Origin: Citrobacter sp. RHB25-C09
GTDB taxonomy: Bacteria; Pseudomonadota; Gammaproteobacteria; Enterobacterales; Enterobacteriaceae
DNA length: 64,000 nucleotides
Direction of reading: 5' to 3'
Assembly (NCBI RefSeq): GCF_013836145.1
Contig: NZ_CP057483.1
Location: 4,092,001-4,156,000, forward strand
Shown here: in pieces, positions 16,195 through 26,048 of the stretch
Layout: each line of letters starts with the position of its first letter
Position numbering within the stretch: position 1 is the first letter of the stretch
Notes under the pieces: model-generated
Database searches by the model: none
Seen by the model: the letters and a program-made list of their open reading frames with translations, nothing else
What the model was told of the DNA's origin: nothing
Program-made: the position numbers and the translations under genes

Positions 16195-17295
16195 ATGACC
16201 CCAGAACACCTTCCGACAGAACAGTATGACGCGCAGCTCGCCGAAAAAGTGGTGCGCTTACAGAGTATGATGGCGCCCTATTCTGGCCTGGTTCCGGAAG
16301 TGTTTCGCTCACCGGTCAGTCACTACCGTATGCGTGCTGAGTTCCGCATCTGGCATGACGGCGATGACCTGTATCACATCATCTTTGACAGCCAAACCAA
16401 GAATCGAATTCGCGTCGACAGCTTCCCGGCAGCGAGCGAACTGATTAACGACCTGATGCAGGCGATGATCGCCGGGGTGCGTGACAACCCCGTCCTGCGC
16501 CATAAGCTGTTCCAGATCGATTACCTCACCACGATGAGTAATCAGGCGGTGGTTTCGCTGCTGTACCATAAAAAGTTAGATGATGAGTGGCGTGAAGCCG
16601 CCATCGCCCTGCGTGATGCCCTCCGTGCGCAGAACCTGAACGTGCATCTGATTGGCCGGGCAACGAAAACTAAAATCGAACTGGATCAGGATTACATCGA
16701 TGAACGCCTGCCGGTGGCGGGTAAAGAGATGATCTACCGCCAGGTCGAGAACAGCTTCACCCAGCCAAACGCGGCGATGAATATTCAGATGCTGGAATGG
16801 GCGCTGGATGCCACCAAAGAATCAAAAGGGGATTTGCTGGAACTGTACTGCGGTAACGGCAACTTTTCACTGGCACTGGCGCGCAACTTTGACCGCGTTC
16901 TGGCGACAGAAATCGCCAAACCGTCCGTTGCCGCTGCGCAGTACAACATCGCGGCGAATCATATCGAGAATGTCCAGATTATCCGGATGGCGGCAGAAGA
17001 GTTTACCCAGGCGATGAACGGAGTCCGCGAGTTTAACCGTCTCCAGGGCATCGACCTGAAAAGCTATCAGTGCGAAACCATTTTTGTCGATCCACCACGT
17101 AGCGGGCTGGATAATGAGACAGAGAAAATGGTGCAGGCGTATCCACGTATTCTGTATATCTCCTGCAATCCAGAAACACTCTGCAAAAACCTGGAAACAT
17201 TAAGCCAGACGCATAAGGTGGAACGCCTCGCGCTGTTCGATCAGTTCCCCTATACGCACCACATGGAGTGCGGCGTGTTATTAACCGCGAAGTGA
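16195..17295 (+). CDS. trmA: tRNA (uracil-5-)-methyltransferase
   Basis: Makes m5U54 (ribothymidine) in the T-loop of tRNAs, using S-adenosylmethionine. It has 366 residues, as in E. coli. The SAM-binding motif [14 protein letters not shown], then [10 protein letters not shown], the catalytic nucleophile Cys324 in YISCNPETL and the general base Glu358 in HHMECGVLL are all present. It is transcribed away from btuB, single gene, converging on yijD. Confidence 0.97.
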   Translation: MTPEHLPTEQYDAQLAEKVVRLQSMMAPYSGLVPEVFRSPVSHYRMRAEFRIWHDGDDLYHIIFDSQTKNRIRVDSFPAASELINDLMQAMIAGVRDNPVLRHKLFQIDYLTTMSNQAVVSLLYHKKLDDEWREAAIALRDALRAQNLNVHLIGRATKTKIELDQDYIDERLPVAGKEMIYRQVENSFTQPNAAMNIQMLEWALDATKESKGDLLELYCGNGNFSLALARNFDRVLATEIAKPSVAAAQYNIAANHIENVQIIRMAAEEFTQAMNGVREFNRLQGIDLKSYQCETIFVDPPRSGLDNETEKMVQAYPRILYISCNPETLCKNLETLSQTHKVERLALFDQFPYTHHMECGVLLTAK

Positions 17296-17299
17296 TACG

Positions 17300-17336
17300 T
17301 TGCCGGATGGCGGCGTAACCGCCTTATCCGGCATAC
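17300..17336. repeat. REP palindrome between trmA and yijD
   Basis: TTGCCGGATGGCGGCGTAACCGCCTTATCCGGCATAC, a single REP unit in the 46-bp gap between two convergent genes. Confidence 0.85.
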
Positions 17337-17341
17337 AAATA

Positions 17342-17701
17342 TTATTCAGCGGCTTCCTGCTTACGGTTACGCATTTTCACGCCAATCCAGAACACCAGAA
17401 TCACCGATAGAACCGCCGGGAAGAAATTGGAACCGATATCCGGGTATTCCGCGCGCACCACGGTGCTGTACAGCAGAACGCCAAGGATAAAACAGGCCGC
17501 CGCCAGTCCCGGTAACCCCACGGGCATGGTGCGATTCTGATAGCGTTGATGCAGACAGTACACCGTCAGCACCAGCGAAATAATGGGGAAAACAGAGAAT
17601 GGCACGATGGAGCTAAACAGCGCCGCGAATGTGCCATTGATCGACAAGCCAGCGACCAGCGCCAGCAGCAGCGTACCTTTATCCTGAACTGACTGTTTCA
17701 T
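17342..17701 (-). CDS. yijD: Inner-membrane protein YijD (DUF1422 type)
   Basis: A small protein of 119 residues with four probable membrane helices (about residues 9-28, 35-50, 62-81 and 90-107) and a basic C-terminus. Its function is not known to me. Its start codon shares one base with the fabR stop codon, so fabR-yijD is a translationally coupled operon, as in E. coli. That suggests a membrane or lipid-related role, which is inference only. Confidence 0.9.
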   Translation of the reverse strand: MKQSVQDKGTLLLALVAGLSINGTFAALFSSIVPFSVFPIISLVLTVYCLHQRYQNRTMPVGLPGLAAACFILGVLLYSTVVRAEYPDIGSNFFPAVLSVILVFWIGVKMRNRKQEAAE

Positions 17702-18348
17702 TACTCTTCCTTCACATTAACCGGGATGAGGGTCATCTTCTCTTGTTCACGGCGATACCAGTAATATGCCCCTTTCGCAATCATGCGCAGTTGCAGTACC
17801 AGTCGCTCTTCTAATTGTCGGCGTTGTTCAGCGCCTACATCCAGTGCCTCAGCACCTGCGCTGAAGACAATCGTCACCATCGCTTCCGCTTGCGCTTCTG
17901 TGAACGCTCGAGGCATATGGTTTTCGAGTTCGAGATAATCCGCAAGTTCCGCGATGAAGTGCTGAATTTCGCGCGCCACGGCGGCGCGAAACGCGGCTGA
18001 GGTGCCTGAACGCTCACGCAATAATAAACGGAAGGCGTTGGGGTTGTTACCGATGAATTCCATAAATGTCGAGACGGAGGTGCGGATCACACTCCCGCCC
18101 TTGGCGATACGCTGACGCGCCTGACGCATCAGCTGACGCAGCATCAAACCGCTTTCATCGACCATGGTCAGGCCGAGCTCATCTACATCACGGAAATGAC
18201 GATAAAACGAGGTGGGCGCAATACCCGCTTCACGTGCGACTTCACGCAAGCTCAGGCTGGCAAAGCTACGCTCCGCACTCAGTTGACTAAATGCGGCTTC
18301 TACCAGCGAACGCCGGGTTTTTTCTTTTTGCTGCGCTCTAACGCCCAT
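17701..18348 (-). CDS. fabR: TetR-family repressor of unsaturated fatty acid synthesis
   Basis: Represses fabB and fabA, sensing the balance of saturated and unsaturated acyl chains. The start [15 protein letters not shown] gives 215 residues, the accepted E. coli length. The TetR helix-turn-helix [20 protein letters not shown] lies near residues 32-51. In-frame ATGs at 18372 and 18474 would extend it but have no family support. It diverges from sthA. Confidence 0.95.
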   Translation of the reverse strand: MGVRAQQKEKTRRSLVEAAFSQLSAERSFASLSLREVAREAGIAPTSFYRHFRDVDELGLTMVDESGLMLRQLMRQARQRIAKGGSVIRTSVSTFMEFIGNNPNAFRLLLRERSGTSAAFRAAVAREIQHFIAELADYLELENHMPRAFTEAQAEAMVTIVFSAGAEALDVGAEQRRQLEERLVLQLRMIAKGAYYWYRREQEKMTLIPVNVKEE

Positions 18349-18549
18349 CACGATGTCTGAATCCTTCCTCATGCCGAGTCCGGCACTATACCAGAGTTCA
18401 AAGTTAATCTGTTTACTCAGCTTTGTGAATGATTGTTTACGCGCAGTTTGTGCTTCGGCTTCGCAAAAAAGCACAACGATAATTGGGTTATCCCTGCAAT
18501 GATGTTACTATTCTGTTGCTTTTATGTATAAGAACAGGTAAGCCTTACC

Positions 18550-19950
18550 ATGCCACATTCCTACGATTACGATGCCATAGTAATAGGTTCCGGCCCCGGC
18601 GGCGAAGGTGCTGCAATGGGTCTGGTTAAGCAAGGAGCGCGCGTCGCCGTTATAGAGCGCTATCATAACGTTGGCGGCGGTTGCACCCACTGGGGTACCA
18701 TCCCTTCAAAAGCACTCCGCCACGCCGTCAGCCGTATTATCGAGTTCAATCAGAACCCTCTTTACAGCGATCATTCCCGCCTGCTTCGTTCCTCTTTCGC
18801 CGATATCCTCAATCATGCCGATAACGTGATTAATCAGCAAACGCGGATGCGGCAGGGGTTTTATGAGCGTAACCATTGCGAAATCCTGCAAGGTAACGCC
18901 CATTTTGTTGACCAACACACACTGGCGCTGGAATGCCCCGACGGCTCGGTTGAAACCCTGACGGCAGAGAAGTTTGTCATCGCCTGCGGCTCGCGTCCTT
19001 ATCATCCGACTGACGTCGATTTCTCGCACCCGCGCATTTACGACAGCGACTCCATCCTCAGCCTGCACCACGAACCTCGCCACGTCATTATTTATGGCGC
19101 AGGGGTAATTGGCTGCGAATATGCATCGATCTTCCGCGGTATGCAGGTAAAAGTTGACCTGATTAACACCCGCGACCGCCTGCTGGCGTTCCTCGATCAG
19201 GAAATGTCGGACTCTCTCTCTTACCACTTCTGGAACAGTGGCGTTGTCATTCGCCACAATGAAGAGTACGAGAAGATTGAGGGGTGTGATGACGGCGTCA
19301 TCATGCATCTGAAGTCCGGCAAAAAGCTGAAAGCCGATTGCCTGCTCTATGCTAATGGTCGTACCGGGAATACCGATTCGCTGGACTTGCAGAACATTGG
19401 GCTGGAAACCGACAGCCGCGGCCAGCTTAAGGTCAATAGCATGTACCAGACCGCCCTTCCGCACGTTTATGCCGTAGGTGATGTGATTGGCTACCCAAGT
19501 CTGGCTTCAGCCGCCTATGACCAGGGACGAATTGCTGCTCAGGCGTTAGTGAAAGGCGAAGCCACCGCGCATCTGATTGAAGATATCCCCACCGGCATTT
19601 ATACCATCCCGGAAATCAGTTCCGTCGGCAAAACCGAGCAGCAACTCACAGCGATGAAAGTGCCTTACGAAGTGGGACGCGCTCAGTTTAAACACCTGGC
19701 GCGGGCGCAAATCGTCGGCATGAACGTGGGCACGCTGAAGATTTTGTTCCATCGGGAGACGAAAGAGATTCTGGGGATCCACTGCTTTGGCGAGCGCGCT
19801 GCCGAGATTATTCATATCGGTCAGGCCATTATGGAGCAGAAAGGAGGTGGCAACACGATTGAGTACTTCGTGAACACCACCTTTAACTACCCAACCATGG
19901 CGGAAGCCTATCGGGTAGCAGCGCTCAATGGCTTAAACCGCCTGTTTTAA
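18550..19950 (+). CDS. sthA: Soluble pyridine nucleotide transhydrogenase
   Basis: FAD flavoprotein that transfers hydride from NADPH to NAD+, relieving NADPH excess. It has 466 residues. The FAD-binding [13 protein letters not shown] lies at the N-terminus, the NAD(P)-binding [13 protein letters not shown] mid-protein, and a C-terminal dimerisation domain follows. The usual disulfide-reductase Cys pair is replaced by CTHWGT, with Thr for the second Cys, as known for this enzyme. Its 3' end overlaps that of oxyR by 18 bp, tail to tail. Confidence 0.97.
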   Translation: MPHSYDYDAIVIGSGPGGEGAAMGLVKQGARVAVIERYHNVGGGCTHWGTIPSKALRHAVSRIIEFNQNPLYSDHSRLLRSSFADILNHADNVINQQTRMRQGFYERNHCEILQGNAHFVDQHTLALECPDGSVETLTAEKFVIACGSRPYHPTDVDFSHPRIYDSDSILSLHHEPRHVIIYGAGVIGCEYASIFRGMQVKVDLINTRDRLLAFLDQEMSDSLSYHFWNSGVVIRHNEEYEKIEGCDDGVIMHLKSGKKLKADCLLYANGRTGNTDSLDLQNIGLETDSRGQLKVNSMYQTALPHVYAVGDVIGYPSLASAAYDQGRIAAQALVKGEATAHLIEDIPTGIYTIPEISSVGKTEQQLTAMKVPYEVGRAQFKHLARAQIVGMNVGTLKILFHRETKEILGIHCFGERAAEIIHIGQAIMEQKGGGNTIEYFVNTTFNYPTMAEAYRVAALNGLNRLF

Positions 19951-20850
19951 CGCTTTATCAAAATGGCCATCCATCGAACCACGGATGGCCTCTGCCAGCT
20001 GCTCATAGCGGCTGCGCAGCGGGGAACCCGGACGATAAACCAGACCTACCGTGCGGCGTGGCTCAGGCTTAATGCAAGGCAGATAGACGACGCCATCACG
20101 CTTACGCTGCTGCGGAACCGCCAGCGCAGGCAGTAAGGTAATACCGCTTCCTGCCGCCACCATGTTACGCAACGTTTCCAGACTGGTTGCGCGGAAGTGG
20201 GTATCTTCGTCAGCCCCCGCTTCAAAGCAGAAGCCCATCGCCTGGTCACGGAGACAGTGACCGTCCTCCAGCATCAGCAGTTTTTCGCCAGCCAGATCGG
20301 ACATCGGCACGCATTCGCGATTTGCCCACGGGTGATCTTCGTAGATCGCCAGCAGCATCGGCTCATCGAACAGCGGCACTTCAATAAATGCTTCGCTCTC
20401 TTTTACCAGCGCCAGAATTACGCAATCCAGTTTGCCGCTATCGAGCTGCGCCAGCAACTGATGCGTTTGCGCTTCATGCAGATACATTTCCAGCTTCGGG
20501 AACGTCTGGTGCAGCATAGGGATAATAAGCGGTAGCAGATAAGGCCCAACGGTCGGGATCAAACCAATGTGCAATGGGCCGGACATCGTCTCGCCTTGCT
20601 GGCTTGCCATCTCCTTGAGCACTTTGACCTCACGCAGCACGGTACGCGCCTGATCCACCAGCAACAAGCCGGCCTGGGTGAACAAGACTTTACGACTCGT
20701 ACGCTCCAGTAGCATCACGCCCAGTTCGTCTTCCAGCTTGCGAATTTGCCCGCTAAGCGTCGGCTGACTCACGTGACAGGAGTCCGCCGCACGCCGAAAG
20801 TGGCGGTGCTCGGCTAATGCCACCAGGTATTCAAGATCACGAATATTCAT
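19933..20850 (-). CDS. oxyR: Hydrogen-peroxide sensor and regulator OxyR
   Basis: LysR-family activator whose Cys199-Cys208 disulfide forms on H2O2 exposure; both cysteines are present ([14 protein letters not shown]). It has 305 residues. The N-terminal helix-turn-helix covers residues 18-37 ([20 protein letters not shown]). It diverges from oxyS, which it activates. Another target, katG, also lies in this window. Confidence 0.98.
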   Translation of the reverse strand: MNIRDLEYLVALAEHRHFRRAADSCHVSQPTLSGQIRKLEDELGVMLLERTSRKVLFTQAGLLLVDQARTVLREVKVLKEMASQQGETMSGPLHIGLIPTVGPYLLPLIIPMLHQTFPKLEMYLHEAQTHQLLAQLDSGKLDCVILALVKESEAFIEVPLFDEPMLLAIYEDHPWANRECVPMSDLAGEKLLMLEDGHCLRDQAMGFCFEAGADEDTHFRATSLETLRNMVAAGSGITLLPALAVPQQRKRDGVVYLPCIKPEPRRTVGLVYRPGSPLRSRYEQLAEAIRGSMDGHFDKALKQAV

Positions 20851-20865
20851 TATTCATCCTCCATC

Positions 20866-20944
20866 GCCACGATAGTTCATGGCGATAGGTAGCATAGCAA
20901 CGAACGATTATCCCTATCAAGCTTTCTGTCTAATAATACAACAC
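20866..20944 (+). promoter_or_regulatory. oxyR-oxyS control region
   Basis: The gap upstream of OxyS has TAATAAT (about 20931-20937) as a probable oxyS -10 box. GATAGTTCATGGCGATAGG and ATTATCCCTATC motifs fit OxyR ATAG/CTAT half-sites. The -35 region is poor, as expected for an activator-dependent promoter. Placement of individual OxyR contacts is inferred. Confidence 0.55.
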
Positions 20945-20945
20945 A

Positions 20946-21056
20946 GAAACGGAGCGGTACCCCTTTAACCCTTGAAGCCACTGCCCGTTCAAAGAGTTAC
21001 TTTCTAACTCGAATAACTAAAGCCAACGTGAACTTTTGCGGACCCATGGTCCGCAT
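20946..21056 (+). ncRNA. oxyS: OxyS small regulatory RNA
   Basis: About 110 nt, divergent from oxyR. It begins GAAACGGAGCGGTACC, keeps the central TAACTCGAATAACTAAAGCCAACGTGAAC (Hfq linker region) and ends in the terminator GCGGACC-CAT-GGTCCGC plus a T-run (21038-21062). It represses or modulates targets such as fhlA and rpoS through Hfq in E. coli. The 5' stem-loop and linker are well conserved. The terminator loop is not: E. coli has GCGGATC-TCCAG-GATCCGC. Confidence 0.93.
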
Positions 21057-21103
21057 TTTTTTTGCATAAAAAACCCGGCACAAGGCTGGGCTCGGTATTA
21101 ACT

Positions 21104-21181
21104 GTAGGCCGGATAAGCAAAGCGCCATCCGGCAATGTGCGTTATGCCGCCTGATGGCGCTTCGCTTATCAGGCATACAAC
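21104..21181. repeat. Paired REP units (BIME) after argH
   Basis: GTAGGCCGGATAAGCAAAGCGCCATCCGGCA followed by an inverted GCCTGATGGCGCTTCGCTTATCAGGC unit, separated by about 15 bp. It lies between the OxyS terminator and the argH stop codon. Confidence 0.85.
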
Positions 21182-21196
21182 GGCATAACCCGCGGG

Positions 21197-22570
21197 TTAG
21201 CTCAAACGCGCTTTTGCGTCGCTAATCGCCTGCGCTACCTGCTGCGGAGAAACGCCGCCTTTTGCCGCACGCTTATCCAGACAGGACTGCAAAGAGAGGA
21301 TTGGGTAAACATCATCACCCATCACATTGCTAAATTTCTGCAGGTCCGACAGTGATAAATCTTCCAGCGGTTTACCCTGGCGAATCGCTTCTACCACCGC
21401 TTCGCCAACAATATGGTGCGCTTCACGGAACGGCACGCCTTTAGCAACCAGGTAATCCGCCAGTTCAGTCGCATTGGCGTAGCCCTGCTGAGCCGCTTCC
21501 TGGCAACGCGGGCGCTTCACCTGAATACCGTCCAGCACCAGCGCGGCCATATGCAGACAGTCCAGCCAGGTATCAAGCGCGTCGAACAGGCCTTCTTTGT
21601 CTTCCTGCATATCTTTGTTGTAAGCCAACGGCAGGCCTTTCAGCGTCATCATCATGCCGGTTAACGCGCCCTGTACGCGACCACATTTGCCGCGAATAAG
21701 CTCCAGCGCGTCCGGGTTTTTCTTTTGCGGCATCAATGAAGAGCCGGATGTTACACGGTCAGAAAGCTCCACAAAGCCCGCCTCACCGGTATTAAAGAAG
21801 ATCAGGTCTTCAGCGAAACGCGACAGATGCACCATACCGATGGAAGCATCAGACAGCAGTTCAAGCACGTGATCGCGGTCGGAAACACTGTCCAGACTGT
21901 TGCGGGTCGCTGAAGCAAAACCCAGCCAGCCGGCCAGTTGCTCACGATCGATTTCATACGCTGTACCCGCCAGTGCGCCGCAGCCCAACGGGCTAACGTC
22001 CAGACGCTTCAGCGCGTCCTGTAAACGGCTTTCATCCCGCGCCAGCATTTCGACATACGCCAGACACCAGTGGGCAAACGTCACCGGCTGCGCGCGTTGC
22101 AGGTGAGTGTATCCCGGCATCACCGCATCCTGATTATTTTCCGCGGTTTCCACCAGCGCGCTTTGTAGCTGACGATTGGCGGTAAGTAGTTCGGTGACGG
22201 TATCTTTGCACCAAAGCTTGAGATCGGTAGCAACCTGGTCATTACGGCTACGCCCGGTGTGCAGCTTTTTACCTAACTGACCGACTTTATCAATTAGCTT
22301 GCTTTCCACCCAGCTATGAATGTCTTCCGCATCGCTTTCGAGGATCTGCTGCGGGTTCAGACGCACTTCTTCCAGCAGGTTGTTCAGCGCCTCTTCGAGT
22401 TGAAGCTGTTCATCTGCGGTTAATACGCCAACCGTGACTAACGCTTTAGACCAGGCCACAGAGCCAACTATATCCTGCTCCGCCAGACGGTAATCAAAAC
22501 GCAACGAATCGTTGAACTGTTTGAACCGCTGATCTGCTGCCTGAGTAAAACGCCCACCCCAAAGTGCCAT
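21197..22570 (-). CDS. argH: Argininosuccinate lyase
   Basis: Splits argininosuccinate into arginine and fumarate, the last step of arginine synthesis. It has 457 residues. The fumarase-superfamily signature [11 protein letters not shown], with the catalytic serine loop, is near residue 280; [12 protein letters not shown] is near residue 110. It is the last gene of the argCBH operon, separated from argB by a REP-filled gap. Confidence 0.98.
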   Translation of the reverse strand: MALWGGRFTQAADQRFKQFNDSLRFDYRLAEQDIVGSVAWSKALVTVGVLTADEQLQLEEALNNLLEEVRLNPQQILESDAEDIHSWVESKLIDKVGQLGKKLHTGRSRNDQVATDLKLWCKDTVTELLTANRQLQSALVETAENNQDAVMPGYTHLQRAQPVTFAHWCLAYVEMLARDESRLQDALKRLDVSPLGCGALAGTAYEIDREQLAGWLGFASATRNSLDSVSDRDHVLELLSDASIGMVHLSRFAEDLIFFNTGEAGFVELSDRVTSGSSLMPQKKNPDALELIRGKCGRVQGALTGMMMTLKGLPLAYNKDMQEDKEGLFDALDTWLDCLHMAALVLDGIQVKRPRCQEAAQQGYANATELADYLVAKGVPFREAHHIVGEAVVEAIRQGKPLEDLSLSDLQKFSNVMGDDVYPILSLQSCLDKRAAKGGVSPQQVAQAISDAKARLS

Positions 22571-22596
22571 AACGAATTTCCTTAATAATCAATTTT

Positions 22597-22668
22597 TGCC
22601 CGGTAGCGCTGCGCTTACCGGGCCTACAAAATCCAGGCAGGCCGGATAAGCGAAGCGCCATCCGGCAC
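22597..22668. repeat. Two REP units between argB and argH
   Basis: TTGCCCGGTAGCGCTGCGCTTACCGGGCC (22597-22625) and GGCCGGATAAGCGAAGCGCCATCCGGCA (22640-22667). They sit inside an operon, where such structures often stabilise upstream mRNA. Confidence 0.85.
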
Positions 22669-22674
22669 ACAATC

Positions 22675-23451
22675 TTAAGCCAGAATACGCGTGCCGATCG
22701 GCGTGCCGTTAAACAGTGCCGGAAGCTGCTCCGCATGACGCCAGGAGGCGATATCCACCGGGCGACCGAGCGTACGCGCGGCATCCAGCGCCGCGTTCAC
22801 CTTCACGATCATACCGTCGGTGATGATGCCCTGCTCAATCAGTTGCTCCGCTTTCGCGGCGGTCATTTCGGCTATCCGCTGACCTTTGCCGTCGAGGATC
22901 CCGCTCACGTCGGAGAGCAAAATCAGGTCCGCACCCAGCGTTGCCGCCAGCGCCGTCGCCGCCTGGTCCGCATTCACGTTCATCAACTGGCCTTCGTCTG
23001 TCACCCCAATCGAGCTGACCACCGGAAGATACCCGCTTTCCAGCAGCGTGTTGATGAGCTTAGGCGAACCCGGCTGCGCCAGTCCAACATGGCCTAACTT
23101 TTCGTCGAGCTGGGTCACTTTTACGCTGTCACCGTCGCCCAGATACAGACCAACGGACGCAATGTGATGCTTCTTCGCCCACGCCAGCAGGGTTTTGTTC
23201 GCCGTACCCGCCAGCGCGCCGGTAATAATGTCAATCTGGTCTGCAGGCGTAACACGCAGGCCGTTCTTCTTCTTCACCGGCAGATTGAGCCCTTTCATCA
23301 ACTCGTCTACCACGCAACCGCCGCCGTGCACGATGACCAGCGGACGCTGATGCGACTCGCGATAATTCACCAGCGCGGTAAAGAGACGCTCCAGCGCCTC
23401 TTCGCTATCCAGTAATACGCCACCCAGCTTGATAATTAATGGATTCATCAT
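22675..23451 (-). CDS. argB: Acetylglutamate kinase
   Basis: Phosphorylates N-acetylglutamate, the second step of arginine synthesis. The start [15 protein letters not shown] gives 258 residues, as in E. coli. Glycine-rich KLGGVLLD and HGGGCVVDE bind ATP and substrate. It is the arginine-insensitive type: it lacks the N-terminal helix of feedback-inhibited enzymes. The next possible ATG upstream lies inside argC. It begins 8 nt after argC. Confidence 0.97.
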   Translation of the reverse strand: MMNPLIIKLGGVLLDSEEALERLFTALVNYRESHQRPLVIVHGGGCVVDELMKGLNLPVKKKNGLRVTPADQIDIITGALAGTANKTLLAWAKKHHIASVGLYLGDGDSVKVTQLDEKLGHVGLAQPGSPKLINTLLESGYLPVVSSIGVTDEGQLMNVNADQAATALAATLGADLILLSDVSGILDGKGQRIAEMTAAKAEQLIEQGIITDGMIVKVNAALDAARTLGRPVDIASWRHAEQLPALFNGTPIGTRILA

Positions 23452-23458
23452 TGCACCC

Positions 23459-24463
23459 TTAAATAAGAGACTGCGTTTCAGCAAAGCCAAAACGAATGTT
23501 GGCGCACTGCACAGCCTGCGCTGCCGCACCTTTCAATAAGTTATCTTCGGTCGCCACGACGATCAAATGGTCGCCCTGCACGGCGAAGCCGATGTCACAG
23601 AATGGCAGCCCTACCACATTTTTCAGCGCCGGAACGCCTTTGTCGTACAGACGCACCAGCGGTTTATCGCTATACGCTTGCTGCAAAGCCTGCGCAACCT
23701 GCGCATGGGTTACCCCCGTTTTCAGGCGGCAGGTAATGGTTTCCAGAATCCCGCGCGGGAAATTGCCCAGATGCGGCGTGAAGATCACTTCCGCCCCCAG
23801 ATGGCTGGCGATCTCCGGCTGATGGCGGTGAGTAAACACGCCATACGGTTGCAGGCTCACTTCGCAGAAGCTATTTGAGAGCGCCGCTTTGCGTCCTGCC
23901 CCACTGACACCGCTGGTGGCGTTAATGACCGGCCACTGGCTCAGGTCTAACAGACCCGCATCAATCAGCGGCTTCAGAGAGAGTTGCGCCGCCGTGGGAT
24001 AGCACCCCGGCACCGCAATCAGATTCGCTTCTTTAAGTTTACTTCCGCACCACTCGGCCAGGCCGTATACCGCCTGCTCCAGCAGTTCTGGGTGTTGATG
24101 GGTAAAACCGTAATATTTTTCGTAGAACCCGGCATCATTAACGCGGAAGGCACCGGAGAGATCGAAGACGACACATCCTGCGGCCAGAAACTGCGGTGCC
24201 AGGTCGTGACTCACTTCATGAGCAGTCGCCAGAAACACAACATCCACGCCTGCGCTAAACTCGCTGATATCCGACATCGGTTGCAGCGGCAGATCGACAA
24301 TGCCTTTTAACTGTGGATGCAAATCGGAAATTAACTTTCCTGCATCATTGCTTTGCGCTGAGACGGTCAAAGCGGTTATGGTCATATGAGGGTGGCGATT
24401 CACGTAGCTTACAAGCTCTGCGCCCGCATAACCGCTAGCGCCCACAATCAGCGTATTCAACAT
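23459..24463 (-). CDS. argC: N-acetyl-gamma-glutamyl-phosphate reductase
   Basis: NADPH-dependent reduction of acetylglutamyl phosphate to the semialdehyde. It has 334 residues. The N-terminal nucleotide-binding [10 protein letters not shown] and the catalytic Cys154 in [10 protein letters not shown] are present. It is the first gene of argCBH and diverges from argE across a shared ARG-box operator. Confidence 0.97.
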   Translation of the reverse strand: MLNTLIVGASGYAGAELVSYVNRHPHMTITALTVSAQSNDAGKLISDLHPQLKGIVDLPLQPMSDISEFSAGVDVVFLATAHEVSHDLAPQFLAAGCVVFDLSGAFRVNDAGFYEKYYGFTHQHPELLEQAVYGLAEWCGSKLKEANLIAVPGCYPTAAQLSLKPLIDAGLLDLSQWPVINATSGVSGAGRKAALSNSFCEVSLQPYGVFTHRHQPEIASHLGAEVIFTPHLGNFPRGILETITCRLKTGVTHAQVAQALQQAYSDKPLVRLYDKGVPALKNVVGLPFCDIGFAVQGDHLIVVATEDNLLKGAAAQAVQCANIRFGFAETQSLI

Positions 24464-24487
24464 CGGGTTCCTTTATGCTCCACGTTA

Positions 24488-24524
24488 ATGTATTTTTATT
24501 CATAAATACTGCATGAATATTGAT
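24488..24524. promoter_or_regulatory. Tandem ARG boxes (ArgR operator) between argC and argE
   Basis: ATGTATTTTTATTCAT (24488-24503) and CTGCATGAATATTGAT (24509-24524) both fit the ArgR consensus wTGAATwwwwATTCAw. Their starts are 21 bp apart, the standard two-box arrangement. They lie in the 88-bp divergent gap and so control both transcripts. Confidence 0.9.
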
Positions 24525-24551
24525 ACTATCATGACCTGAGGTGTGTCAACA

Positions 24552-25703
24552 ATGAAAAACAATTTACCGCCATTTATCGAGATTTACCGCGCCCTGATTG
24601 CCACACCGTCGATTAGCGCAACGGAAGAATCACTCGATCAAAGTAATGCGGGTTTAATCACTCTACTGGCGGACTGGTTTAAAGATCTGGGTTTCACGGT
24701 TGAGGTGCAGCCCGTCCCCGGCACGCGTAATAAATTCAATATGCTGGCGAGTACGGGGCACGGTGCAGGTGGTTTATTGCTGACGGGGCATACCGATACG
24801 GTCCCCTTTGATGATGGACGCTGGACGCGCGATCCGTTCACCCTGACCGAACACGACAATAAGCTTTACGGTCTGGGAACGGCGGACATGAAGGGCTTTT
24901 TCGCCTTTATTCTTGACGCGCTGCGTGACGTTGATGTGACGACGTTGAAAAAGCCACTCTATATTCTGGCAACCGCTGATGAAGAAACCAGCATGGCAGG
25001 GGCGCGCTATTTTTCCGAAACAACGTCGCTGCGCCCGGACTGCGCAATCATTGGCGAACCCACCTCACTGCAACCGGTACGCGCGCATAAAGGGCATATT
25101 TCCAACGCCATTCGCGTGTTGGGGCAATCCGGGCATTCCAGCGATCCGGCGCGCGGCGTGAATGCCATTGAACTGATGCATGACGCCATTGGCCGAATTA
25201 TGCAGCTAAGGGATTCTCTTAAAGAACGTTATCACTACGATGCGTTTACCGTGCCGTATCCAACGTTAAACCTTGGGCATATCCACGGTGGCGATGCGGC
25301 GAACCGAATTTGCGCCTGTTGTGAGTTGCATATGGATATTCGTCCATTACCCGGGATGACGCTTAACGATCTCAATGGCTTGCTCAACGACGCGTTGGCG
25401 CCCGTGAGTGAACGCTGGCCAGGTCGATTAACCGTATCTGAACTGCACCCGCCAATTCCTGGCTATGAGTGCCCGGCAGATCACCAACTGGTTGAGGTCG
25501 TTGAAAAACTGCTGGGTGAGAAAACTGACGTGGTGAATTACTGCACCGAAGCGCCGTTTATCCAGACGCTCTGCCCGACGCTGGTGCTTGGTCCGGGTTC
25601 GATCAATCAGGCGCATCAACCTGATGAATATCTGGAAACACGATTTATTAAGCCAACCCGGGAATTGATCACACAGGTCGTGCATCACTTCTGCTGGCAT
25701 TAG
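24552..25703 (+). CDS. argE: Acetylornithine deacetylase
   Basis: Zinc metallopeptidase-family (M20) enzyme that removes acetate from N-acetylornithine to give ornithine. The start [15 protein letters not shown] gives 383 residues, as in E. coli; a GTG three codons upstream is less likely. Metal and catalytic motifs are [17 protein letters not shown] and ADEETSMAG, and the dimerisation domain has GHSSDPARG. It faces argC across the ARG boxes. Confidence 0.97.
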   Translation: MKNNLPPFIEIYRALIATPSISATEESLDQSNAGLITLLADWFKDLGFTVEVQPVPGTRNKFNMLASTGHGAGGLLLTGHTDTVPFDDGRWTRDPFTLTEHDNKLYGLGTADMKGFFAFILDALRDVDVTTLKKPLYILATADEETSMAGARYFSETTSLRPDCAIIGEPTSLQPVRAHKGHISNAIRVLGQSGHSSDPARGVNAIELMHDAIGRIMQLRDSLKERYHYDAFTVPYPTLNLGHIHGGDAANRICACCELHMDIRPLPGMTLNDLNGLLNDALAPVSERWPGRLTVSELHPPIPGYECPADHQLVEVVEKLLGEKTDVVNYCTEAPFIQTLCPTLVLGPGSINQAHQPDEYLETRFIKPTRELITQVVHHFCWH

Positions 25704-25926
25704 TGGTTTGCCCGGTGGCATTCCGCTTACCGGGCTTACCGAAAACATTCGCGTTTTTTCACATTTTCATAAGCAATACTTATCGGACAAGATGCGAATT
25801 AACTTTCATAAATTAGCCGCCATTTATTCGTTTGCTGAAACGATTTCGCCACAATTGACGGCACGGGTTTTACGTGGCTTTATAAAAGACGACTAATAAA
25901 CAAAGTCCGAAAGATTTCGTGTCACA
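25704..25926. other. argE-ppc gap
   Basis: A degenerate REP-like palindrome (TTGCCCGGTGGCATTCCGCTTACCGGGC, 25708-25735) follows argE. The AT-rich remainder probably holds the ppc promoter, which I cannot place with confidence: TTGACG near 25856 has no well-spaced -10. A 34-codon open frame (25792-25896) is present but lacks a good ribosome-binding site. Confidence 0.5.
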
Positions 25927-26010
25927 GCAAGGCGGCAAACGAGCTCATCCCAGGGAGCTTACATAAGTAAGTAACCTGGGTGGGCGAGCGCCGCTGTGGC
26001 GCGAAAGATA
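25927..26010 (+). repeat. Hairpin-type dispersed repeat upstream of ppc
   Basis: CAAGGCGGCAAACGAG, GGGAGCTTACATAAGTAAG, GTAACCTGGGTGGGCGAGCG and CGCCGCTGTGGCGCGAAAGA. The blocks appear in the same order as at 7541-7622 (minus) and 59149-59245 (plus). It would lie in the ppc 5' leader, ending about 40 nt before the start codon. Confidence 0.6.
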
Positions 26011-26048
26011 CAGGACTCATAGAGTAAAGATGGGGTGTCTGGGGTCAT

